From the NCBI GenBank assembly GCA_947302065.1, contig CAMYUO010000092.1, positions 1 through 7,041 of the forward strand: 7,041 nt of DNA, read 5' to 3'. This DNA is from an uncultured Clostridia bacterium. Its GTDB lineage: Bacteria > Bacillota > Clostridia > Oscillospirales > Ruminococcaceae. A program made the position numbers and the translations under genes. Under the pieces are notes generated by a model. That model did no database searches, had not been told where the DNA came from, and saw only the letters and a program-made list of their open reading frames with translations. Below, one piece after another: positions 1-6,019 of this stretch. Position 1 is the first letter of the stretch. Every line of letters begins with the position of its first letter.

Positions 1-814
1 AGTAATATATCCCCGGTTCATCGCTGTGGGAAAATCCCTGATTGATGTCGCCGTCATATGTATCGGCAAGCTTGTTGAGCGTGTTGTCTGTCAGGACAGA
101 TGCATACTTATCAACGACCTTATTGCTGCGGATCTCGCCGTTTTTTATCATATTCCTGAACTGATTCAGAGTGACCTCCTGCTTTGAAAAAGCCGATGCG
201 ACCTGAGCACTGTCAGGCTTGTCCATACGGAAGTTTATCTTCGCTTCGGACGAGTTAACAGAAGAGCTTACATAATCAGTATTCGTGTTGACTTTAATTC
301 CGTTTGCCGTAACGCTCTTGATCTCGAAGCTCATTCGCTCATAGCTGAAAAATCCTATGCTTCCGTTGAGTTCAAGATGTATCTTCATACTTGTCAGCTG
401 ACCGGGGATATTCAGATCAAACGACAAGCCTGTCTCATTATCGTTCGGACGAACAAAATGCTCGTTTACGAAACCGCTGTTATTGTTTCTGCCATCTTTG
501 TATGACATATCAAGTCTTTCGGTGCGCTGTTCGCCCAAACCGTTATCCTCGACATAAGTGAACTCGAACCAGAAGCTGTCGATAACATTGGATTTTTCTC
601 TGATCGAATTCTCATGGCAGGGATTTGTCAGCTTGCCGTCAAAATGATAGCAGTAGTTGCCGGGTTCGTCCTTATGCTCTTGAAGAGGTGAGAACAGCGA
701 AGTGCTGTCAGCCGATACGCTCTGGCTTTCAAAAGGAGAAAAAGGAACATTCAGTGCAAGGATAACTGCCGCAGCGACTGCTATCGTTCTACTCATCAGT
801 TTTCTTAGCATCAT
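1..814 (-). CDS. Secreted protein of unknown function, C-terminus off the window
   Basis: This gene reads open for 271 codons and runs off the left edge, so its C-terminal part is missing. The N-terminus is a clear signal peptide: basic MMLRKLMSR, a hydrophobic core around residues 10-22, and a likely cleavage site after VSA at residue 35. The mature part is rich in polar and aromatic residues in an alternating pattern suggestive of beta strands. Two cysteines (about residues 55 and 66) could form a disulfide. I do not recognise a family; a carbohydrate-binding-like beta-sandwich is only a guess. The start at 814 is chosen because AAAGGAGAGA sits just upstream, within the 3' end of the preceding gene. 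Further in-frame ATGs at 811 and 796 are possible alternatives. It overlaps the beta-helix gene by 26 nt in another frame, indicating co-transcription and probably translational coupling. Confidence 0.8.
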   Translation of the reverse strand, partial: MMLRKLMSRTIAVAAAVILALNVPFSPFESQSVSADSTSLFSPLQEHKDEPGNYCYHFDGKLTNPCHENSIREKSNVIDSFWFEFTYVEDNGLGEQRTERLDMSYKDGRNNNSGFVNEHFVRPNDNETGLSFDLNIPGQLTSMKIHLELNGSIGFFSYERMSFEIKSVTANGIKVNTNTDYVSSSVNSSEAKINFRMDKPDSAQVASAFSKQEVTLNQFRNMIKNGEIRSNKVVDKYASVLTDNTLNKLADTYDGDINQGFSHSDEPGIYY

Positions 815-2252
815 TATTTTTCTCTCCTTTCGCTTTCTTTTTCTTCACAATGATTACAACCACTACTATTACCGCAGCACCCAAGCCGCCGAAAATAGCT
901 ATCATGCTGCCCTTGCCGATCGCAGATGAAATGAATTTCTCCTCCACCTGCTCGGTGGTGCTTTCGTCTATTACCGCACTGCCCTTGTTGGCTCTGATAT
1001 ACAGCGAGCTCTGATACTTGCTGATCTCTTTTGCAGCAAGTATGCGGTCTGTCGTCGTAGATGTGATATAGATCATCGAGCCGTCATAAAGACCGCCGTT
1101 TGAAAGATACGCTGTCGAAGCCATACTGCTTTGCAGGCAAAGATCGTTGTTTTCGTCTTTTCCGTTCTTATTGTTGCGTACAATGACTTTTCCCTGAACG
1201 CCGATATCGTGAAGACTGTCCACAAACACTCCGCCGCCGTAATCCTTTGCCTTGTTAGCGGTAACAGTGCTGTTTGCAAGAATGACCTTATCACTTTCTA
1301 CGTATATCGCTCCGCCGCTGCTGTTTGTGCTGTTGAGCGAGAAAACCGAATTGTACATCACCAGCTGCTTGCAGCCTACGACAGATATCGCACCGCCGTT
1401 GCCCTCAGCAGTATTTGAAACAAAGGTGCAGCCCTGTATCATCGAATTATTATAAGTATCATCGCAGTATATCGCTCCGCCTTGTTTTCCTGCAATATTG
1501 CTGCGGAACATTGAGTTTTCGATCTGAAGCTCGCCGTCATTCATATAGATAGCGCCGCCGTGATCCTCGCAGTAGTTCCCGTCAAATGTGCAGTTGCGTA
1601 TGAAAGCCGTTCCGTCGCCGATGTATATCGCACCGCCGTAGCATCTTGCCTTGCTGTCCTGCGTGTAGTTGCTGTAAAATCCGGTGCCCTCAGCAGTCAG
1701 TTCGCACACACCGTCCATACGGACCGCAGCACCGTCCTGTTTGGTCGAACAGCTCATTATCGAGCAGCCCTCGATCTTTACCGTCGAGCCTTTCTGCATA
1801 TCTATGCAGCCTGATGTGTTGCTGCTCTTTCCGCCGGTGAGTATGCCGCCTTTGACTGCAAGACCCTTATGAACGGTATCAGGACTGCTGTCAATGATGT
1901 TGAGAGTCGCATCACTCTGCACGATCACAAATGCGCCGCCGCTTTCGTACTTGTACAGTTCCCTGTCGATGATGTGACCGTTAAGATCGAGCGTAACGCT
2001 TTTTCCGCTCGGAACTGTCATTGCCGATTCCGGCTTCCAGTCATTCATCAGTTTGATGACGCCGCCTGAGTTTTCGGCATCATTCCATGCCTTGTTCATT
2101 TTATCACTTGTGTATTTGACAGTCGTGCCGTCTTGTTCAACGACCGCCGTAACGCTCTCCTTTGGTGTCTCGGCATGAGCCGTCACCGAGCCGAACGCAG
2201 ACCCGACAAGTGCGATCAGGCAGAATGCTGTCCTGCATATTATTCTTTTCAT
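789..2252 (-). CDS. Membrane-anchored beta-helix surface protein with Pmp-like GGAI/FxxN repeats
   Basis: The 487-residue product has a signal peptide (cleavage likely after AHA, residue 27), a long ectodomain, and one C-terminal membrane helix (about 449-469) followed by KKKK and a short polar tail. This gives an extracellular protein held by its C-terminus in the membrane. The ectodomain opens with a TLDLNGHIID segment typical of the first rung of right-handed parallel beta-helices. It then carries GGAIY or close variants at about 206, 232, 258, 286, 313 and 339 (GGGVF), with FxxN motifs at 192, 223, 249, 277 and 304. The 26-28 residue period fits one beta-helix turn per repeat. GGA[ILV] plus FxxN is the signature of the chlamydial polymorphic membrane protein repeat, associated with adhesins. 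Adhesion or polysaccharide contact is therefore plausible, but the ligand is unknown. There is no LPXTG motif. AGGAG lies upstream of the start with a somewhat long spacing. Confidence 0.88.
   Translation of the reverse strand: MKRIICRTAFCLIALVGSAFGSVTAHAETPKESVTAVVEQDGTTVKYTSDKMNKAWNDAENSGGVIKLMNDWKPESAMTVPSGKSVTLDLNGHIIDRELYKYESGGAFVIVQSDATLNIIDSSPDTVHKGLAVKGGILTGGKSSNTSGCIDMQKGSTVKIEGCSIMSCSTKQDGAAVRMDGVCELTAEGTGFYSNYTQDSKARCYGGAIYIGDGTAFIRNCTFDGNYCEDHGGAIYMNDGELQIENSMFRSNIAGKQGGAIYCDDTYNNSMIQGCTFVSNTAEGNGGAISVVGCKQLVMYNSVFSLNSTNSSGGAIYVESDKVILANSTVTANKAKDYGGGVFVDSLHDIGVQGKVIVRNNKNGKDENNDLCLQSSMASTAYLSNGGLYDGSMIYITSTTTDRILAAKEISKYQSSLYIRANKGSAVIDESTTEQVEEKFISSAIGKGSMIAIFGGLGAAVIVVVVIIVKKKKAKGEKNNDAKKTDE
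821..830 (-). promoter_or_regulatory. Ribosome binding site inside the upstream gene
   Basis: Read on the minus strand this is AAAGGAGAGA, about 7-9 nt before the ATG at 814. It lies in the last codons of the beta-helix gene, which stops only at 789. It supports the start at 814 over the internal ATG at 796 for the secreted protein. Confidence 0.6.
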
Positions 2253-2325
2253 AAGTTCCGATCACTCCTGTCCTGCTTAGTCTTACGAACATACCGTCCG
2301 CAATTTCCGTTATCCGTTTTAATTA

Positions 2326-2593
2326 TCATTCTGATCTTTTGCTTTTCTTCTCGCGCAATATTAAAAAGCATATCAGTGCGCCGACTGCTGTCGAACCGAC
2401 ACAGGAAAGTGTAAGTACGCCTGCGCCAACGACAGATGCAGCCGCAGTTGCTGTGGATTCGCTCGATGCTTCAGTCTCTGATGACTCTGTGCAGCACTCG
2501 CAATAACAGGTGCATTAGCCTGTATCAACATCGCTGCACCTATCGCAGCGGCAAGTGCCCTGCTGCCAAGTTTTTTTAAATGTGTTTTTTCAT
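2326..2593 (-). pseudogene. Small signal-peptide plus one-helix membrane protein, frame broken twice
   Basis: Read from the ATG at 2593 the frame stops after five codons (MKKHI). One base earlier in frame lies an obvious signal peptide (KKLGSRALAAAIGAAML then PVIASAA). In a third frame an S/T/E-rich linker (ESSETEASSES), a membrane helix and a basic tail (REKKSKRSE) end at TGA 2326. Adding one base near the A6 run after the ATG, and one near 2490, makes a continuous 89-residue protein: the 268-nt span plus 2 is exactly 90 codons. It would be an exported protein with a roughly 20-residue external linker and no recognisable domain, which may mean an ectodomain was lost at the second break. The AAAGGG at 2601-2606 is a usable ribosome site for 2593. 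Another reading begins at GTG 2645, almost at the predicted transcript start; its extended N-terminus makes it unlikely. This is the first gene of the surface operon. Confidence 0.6.
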
Positions 2594-2625
2594 AGCCGAT
2601 CCCTTTTCTTTTTTGTATCTCCTTA

Positions 2626-2643
2626 GTTAGATAACATCTTAAC
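2626..2643 (-). promoter_or_regulatory. Imperfect inverted repeat in the 5' leader
   Basis: In the transcript this reads GUUAAGAU-GUU-AUCUAAC, two arms that pair except for one bulged A, around a 3-nt loop. It lies in the short leader between the predicted transcript start (about 2647) and an AAGGAG at 2619-2624. It could be a weak RNA hairpin or a DNA operator just downstream of the promoter. It is A/T-rich and may be chance. Confidence 0.25.
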
Positions 2644-2653
2644 ACTTTATTAA

Positions 2654-2682
2654 ATTATACCGCAAAGCTGCGTGTTTGTCAA
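2654..2682 (-). promoter_or_regulatory. Consensus sigma-A promoter of the surface operon
   Basis: On the minus strand TTGACA (2677-2682) and TATAAT (2654-2659) are separated by exactly 17 nt, a perfect match to the housekeeping sigma consensus. Transcription should begin around 2647, leaving a leader of about 50 nt before the ATG at 2593. It is placed to drive the small membrane protein, the beta-helix protein and the secreted protein. Confidence 0.85.
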
Positions 2683-2692
2683 TAATTCATAC

Positions 2693-2708
2693 AATGTTCC
2701 GCAACATT
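2693..2708. repeat. 16-bp dyad upstream of the surface-operon promoter
   Basis: AATGTT-CCGC-AACATT is a perfect 6-bp inverted repeat around a 4-bp centre. It ends 10 bp upstream of the -35 box at 2677-2682. Size, symmetry and position suit the binding site of a dimeric regulator, more like an activator site than a roadblock. No T-run follows, so it is not a terminator. The regulator is unknown. Confidence 0.4.
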
Positions 2709-2793
2709 TACACCAATTTCACAGCATCTTTTTCTTTTTGACCTAAGTATATCATACAAACTGCAACAAATCCCGATATTTTTTCTTTTGCAG

Positions 2794-2839
2794 AAAAAAA
2801 CTGCCGGAAAGCAGCATTACTCAGGCAGCCTCAGGCAGT
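2794..2839 (-). terminator. Intrinsic terminator of the signalling operon
   Basis: Just after the kinase stop codon the minus strand can fold CTGCCTGAG (2820-2828) against TTCCGGCAG (2801-2809), with one internal mismatch and a 10-nt loop, followed by seven T residues (2794-2800). A second identical copy of the 5' arm lies at 2830-2838, so a longer-looped alternative stem (ACTGCC/GGCAGT) is also possible. Position and structure fit Rho-independent termination of the five-gene operon. Confidence 0.8.
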
Positions 2840-2845
2840 AAATAT

Positions 2846-3252
2846 TCAGATGTATTTTATCATCGTCAGTATATTCTGACCGTCCTTGTATTCATAACTG
2901 ACCTCGTCCATGACACGTCTGACCATGAATATCCCAAGCCCGCCCTTTCTGCGCTGAGCGATCGGAACAGTCAGATCGGGACTTTTTTTTCAAGCGGATC
3001 AAACGGGAGCCCCAAGTCAGCGATCTTCACGAGCACAGCAGAGCTCTCCCCATCTGTCCCTGCAGATATCGTCACAGGACCTGCCGAGTTATCATAACCA
3101 TATTCCGAGATGTTTACAAAGATCTCCTCAACAGCCATCCTGATCTGATGCAAAACATCTTTTGCAAGACCTGTCGTCTCAAGTTCTGCGCAAATGAACG
3201 CCTTGACCTGCGAAAGATTCGACATCTCAGAAGTAGTTTCAAGCATCTTCAT
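2846..3252 (-). pseudogene. RsbW/SpoIIAB-like anti-sigma serine kinase, frameshifted at an A8 tract
   Basis: The family is a small GHKL ATPase that binds a sigma factor or similar target and phosphorylates its STAS antagonist. The first 89 residues match well: the N-box region AVEEIFVNISEYGYDN (about 40-55) and the G1 box DLGLPFDP (about 79-86). At eight A residues (2983-2990) the frame breaks and stops at 2971 after 93 residues. One frame over, the rest of the domain continues intact: PDLTVPIAQRRKGGLGIF with the G2 glycines, then a typical C-terminal strand ending at TGA 2846. Adding one base gives a 135-residue protein of normal family length. The 93-residue product lacks G2 and should not bind ATP properly. 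The ATG at 3252 follows the STAS stop codon by 6 nt without a clear ribosome site, suggesting re-initiation. Sequencing error, true mutation or -1 frameshifting are all possible. Confidence 0.85.
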
Positions 3253-3258
3253 ATCGGT

Positions 3259-3555
3259 CTATTCAAAGTTCAGATCACCGGTAAATCCCGTCATGTCAAG
3301 CACGCTCATTATTTCATCACTGACATTGCGCACCGTGACCCCCTGACGCTCTATCATGATCTGCATTATCGTCAGCAGCACCCTGAGTCCTGCACTTGAT
3401 ATGTATTCAAGCTGCGCAAAATCGAGCACCAGCTTCTCAACCCCGTCAAGAGCAGGCACTATCTGCGCCTCAACATCAGGTGAAGTCTGGGCATCAAGCT
3501 CACCTTTGAAAGCCGCAAATAACTCATTGCCGTTTTTATCCATAGTCAGTTCCAT
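3259..3555 (-). CDS. STAS-domain anti-sigma-factor antagonist (RsbV/SpoIIAA-like)
   Basis: The 98-residue product is a single STAS domain of the usual length. It begins with an alternating strand region and carries the hallmark LDFAQLEYISSAGLRVL around residues 44-60; the SS pair at 53-54 is where this family is phosphorylated by its partner kinase. In the known partner-switching scheme the phosphorylated form is inactive, and the form dephosphorylated by a PP2C phosphatase binds the kinase and releases its target. Both partners flank it: the phosphatase ends 18 nt upstream and the kinase starts 6 nt downstream. GGAGGA stands 6 nt before the chosen ATG at 3555; a second ATG four codons later is less well placed. 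The STAS role is well supported; the ultimate target is unknown. Confidence 0.92.
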   Translation of the reverse strand: MELTMDKNGNELFAAFKGELDAQTSPDVEAQIVPALDGVEKLVLDFAQLEYISSAGLRVLLTIMQIMIERQGVTVRNVSDEIMSVLDMTGFTGDLNFE

Positions 3556-3573
3556 ATCCTATCCTCCGAATAG

Positions 3574-5316
3574 TTAATCCAAAATTTTGATGCCGAGCAT
3601 CGTCAGGTCGTCAAACTGCGGAGCATCGCCCACGAAAGCGTTGACCTCATCATGTACCTTTTCGAGCAGTGCCTTTGGCATGGCATCGGGATCCTTGTTG
3701 AGCGCATCAAGTATCCTGTCAGCACCGAACATTTTTCTTTCAGCGTTTCGTGCCTCCGTCACACCGTCAGTGAACACGAAAAGCGATGAACCCTTTTTCA
3801 TCTCGAACTCATACTGCGTATATTTTTTATTCTTGAATCCGCCGATAACAAAGCCGTGCGGATCATTGAAAAGCTCGAACTTACCGTCAGGCTGACGCAG
3901 CATCGGGTATTCATGACCTGCATTTGCAGCCGTCACCTTACCCGTTGAGATCTCAAGAATACCGAGCCAAACCGTAACAAACATCCTGCCCTTGTTGTTT
4001 CTGCAAAGCATTTCATTCGTGCGTGTGAGCACTTCGGCAGGCTCATATCCCATCGACGCAAAGTTGTTTATGAGCATCTTGGACATCATCATGAACAGTG
4101 CCGCCGGAACTCCCTTGCCCGACACATCGGCCATGACCATAGCAAGATGATCGTCATCGACCGTGAAGACATCATAGAAATCTCCGCCGACCTCTGTTGC
4201 AGGTGTCATTGTCGCATAAATATCGAATTCCGTGCGTTCGGGGAATGCCGGGAACGTGCTCGGCAGCTGGCTTACCTGGATATTCCTTGCCATGTCAAGC
4301 TCAGCCGCTACCCTTTCACGCTCACCGGTGAGCGCCACGATCTCATTAGTGTAACTGTCGATAGCCACCGCCATATCCGATATATCCTGCGATAGAATGC
4401 CAAATTCGTTCTTAGTCTTTATCTTTGACATTTCAGATTGTATCTGTGAACTGTCCTTCGTTTCAATGTAATCACGCAAACCGTTCTGTATCTTCCTTAC
4501 AGGCGATACAACTTTGGATCTTATCAGTACAAACAGCAGTATCATCGCAGCAGTGATGCCCAAGACACCAAGGACGAACGTGTTCATAACAGACATTATC
4601 AAAGAAGATCTCAGTTCGCTCCAGTCATACGATACTCCGATGACCGCTCTTACCTCATTGTTGATAATGATCGGTTTGTACCCGATATACTGGCTTCCCT
4701 CTGCAATGAAATTCTCCGTCTGTTCGTAAACGACCTTAGAGTTCTTGTTCTCAAGCACTTGCTCCAGAACAGCATGATCAGACAGATCGAAATCGATCTT
4801 ATCGCCGAATTTATACTTCTGCTCGGTATTTGAATAGTCATGCATATAAAAGACATAGCCGGCGTTCGGAGGACTTATATCAATAATAAAAATGCTCTCA
4901 AAGCCTTTCCCGGTCATATCATATTCAAGAATACTTTTCATCAACTCATACGAATAATACGCCATGGTCTTTTTGGATTCCTCAGGCTGTACCCTTAACC
5001 ATTCAGCCATTTCGTCTAATGAGTGATTCATAAAATAGTTGTTCGGGATATAGCCACCGATCTGAGAAAGATCCTCGTCAAGGAGCTCAGGATGTTTTTC
5101 CCAGTAGTCAAAGAATTCAGCGTGTTTGAAAAATTGCAGCGCGATCTGATCTTCAAGGAACTCACCCATATGATCTTTCTGAGCCTCACGGTAACCGTTT
5201 ACCGACCCTCGGTACATCGAGTAAATAGCCGCAGAGACCATAATGATAAGAAACGGTATCATTATACAAACTATCTGAATTATCAGCCTGTGATTATTCT
5301 TTTTAGTCTTTTTCAT
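3574..5316 (-). CDS. Membrane sensor PP2C/SpoIIE-type serine phosphatase (RsbU-like)
   Basis: The 580-residue protein has a membrane helix at about 11-33, an extracellular sensor region of about 210 residues (ending GVSYDWSELR, reminiscent of Cache-type sensors), a second helix at 245-266, a HAMP linker (about 266-321), a short coiled region, and a SpoIIE/PP2C phosphatase domain from about 345. Metal-binding motifs are intact: GGDFYD (377-382), DVSGKG (397-402), FTDGVTEA (515-522) and FDD (568-570). It should dephosphorylate the STAS protein encoded next in response to an external signal. The start at 5316 (MKKTKKNNHR) is preferred because GGAGG precedes it closely and the membrane helix follows at a normal distance; an ATG at 5358 would add 14 odd residues. 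The gene lies 52 nt after the protease gene. Confidence 0.92.
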   Translation of the reverse strand: MKKTKKNNHRLIIQIVCIMIPFLIIMVSAAIYSMYRGSVNGYREAQKDHMGEFLEDQIALQFFKHAEFFDYWEKHPELLDEDLSQIGGYIPNNYFMNHSLDEMAEWLRVQPEESKKTMAYYSYELMKSILEYDMTGKGFESIFIIDISPPNAGYVFYMHDYSNTEQKYKFGDKIDFDLSDHAVLEQVLENKNSKVVYEQTENFIAEGSQYIGYKPIIINNEVRAVIGVSYDWSELRSSLIMSVMNTFVLGVLGITAAMILLFVLIRSKVVSPVRKIQNGLRDYIETKDSSQIQSEMSKIKTKNEFGILSQDISDMAVAIDSYTNEIVALTGERERVAAELDMARNIQVSQLPSTFPAFPERTEFDIYATMTPATEVGGDFYDVFTVDDDHLAMVMADVSGKGVPAALFMMMSKMLINNFASMGYEPAEVLTRTNEMLCRNNKGRMFVTVWLGILEISTGKVTAANAGHEYPMLRQPDGKFELFNDPHGFVIGGFKNKKYTQYEFEMKKGSSLFVFTDGVTEARNAERKMFGADRILDALNKDPDAMPKALLEKVHDEVNAFVGDAPQFDDLTMLGIKILD

Positions 5317-5350
5317 CGATCCTCCGCCGCCTTTCGCCGCAAGTCCGCAG

Positions 5351-5367
5351 CTGCACAACCCGTGCAG
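5351..5367 (-). other. Intercistronic hairpin between protease and phosphatase genes
   Basis: CTGCAC-GGGTT-GTGCAG forms a perfect 6-bp stem with a 5-nt loop, starting 1 nt after the protease stop codon (5369-5371). No T-run follows, so it is not a terminator. It could stabilise or separate the upstream message, or simply be chance. Confidence 0.35.
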
Positions 5368-5368
5368 A

Positions 5369-6019
5369 TCACTTCGCCTGTGCCGACCTGCGCTTGCGCT
5401 TTGAGTTAAAGTAAACTATCGGGATATACGCCGATATAGGCAGTGCAAATCCGATATAGTTGATCGCCTTTAAACTGCTCTGAACGAGCGAGTTGAATAT
5501 CGAATGATATACTATCGCAAGGCTGAACGTTGCAAAAAGTCCGCAGTAAAGCAGCTTTTTCTTTTTCCTCACAAAAGATATGCATATTCCAACAAGACCT
5601 GTGCAGATTCCGTGCATAAGTCCCGATGCAAAGCCTCTTATCACAGCCCAGAAGAGTGTTACGCTGCTGAAATTCTGCGTCAGCAGCACAAGGTTCTCAA
5701 GCACTGCAAAACCGATGCCCACAAAGAATGCGTTCATCATCAGATCGTCGAGTTTGTCCGAGTAAGCTATCGCAAAGATAAATATAGGTATCGCCTTTGT
5801 AAGCTCCTCAGTGATCGGTGTCACCGATGTCGTGAAATAGAAAATATCAACATCAAGATGATTGTTCAACAGTCCGTTCAATTCGCTGACAAACAGACAG
5901 CAGCCCATTCCGATCAGCAGAAAAAGCACGCTCCTGCGAACCTTTTGTTCTGCAACGAGCAGCAGCGAGCATATAGGTGCCGTAACGCAGATAAAGAGGA
6001 TATAGCTCATATTATTCAT
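5369..6019 (-). CDS. prsW: PrsW-type intramembrane protease
   Basis: The 216-residue protein is almost entirely membrane helices and carries the hallmarks of the PrsW glutamic intramembrane protease family in the right order: EELTK (71-75), FAVLE (104-108), a histidine in a glycine-rich helix (LMHGICTGLVG, H136), and HSIFN (172-176). PrsW in Bacillus subtilis performs site-1 cleavage of the anti-sigma factor RsiW, so a role in releasing a regulator is plausible; the substrate here is unknown. The ATG at 6019 is chosen because GGAGGT stands 7 nt upstream; the longer reading from 6073 would add 18 hydrophilic residues. It overlaps the preceding membrane-protein gene by 8 nt, so the two are probably translationally coupled. 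The C-terminus ends in a basic tail (KRKRRSAQAK), likely cytoplasmic. Confidence 0.85.
   Translation of the reverse strand: MNNMSYILFICVTAPICSLLLVAEQKVRRSVLFLLIGMGCCLFVSELNGLLNNHLDVDIFYFTTSVTPITEELTKAIPIFIFAIAYSDKLDDLMMNAFFVGIGFAVLENLVLLTQNFSSVTLFWAVIRGFASGLMHGICTGLVGICISFVRKKKKLLYCGLFATFSLAIVYHSIFNSLVQSSLKAINYIGFALPISAYIPIVYFNSKRKRRSAQAK

Noticed and set aside
1400..1660. Recurrent GCGCCGCCG/ATCGCTCCGCC-like words suggesting DNA tandem repeats
   Set aside because: They encode the GGAIY motifs of the beta-helix protein, with divergent sequence between; the periodicity is at protein level, not a DNA repeat array or CRISPR.
2373..2645. A 90-codon reading starting at GTG 2645 as an intact gene
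   Set aside because: The GTG is almost at the predicted transcript start with no ribosome site, the N-terminus is not like a signal peptide start, and the C-terminal part is out of frame with the clear membrane helix ending at 2326.
5023..5409. Plus-strand open frame of 128 codons
   Set aside because: Antisense to the phosphatase gene's sensor region, whose minus-strand reading has clear domains and a good start.
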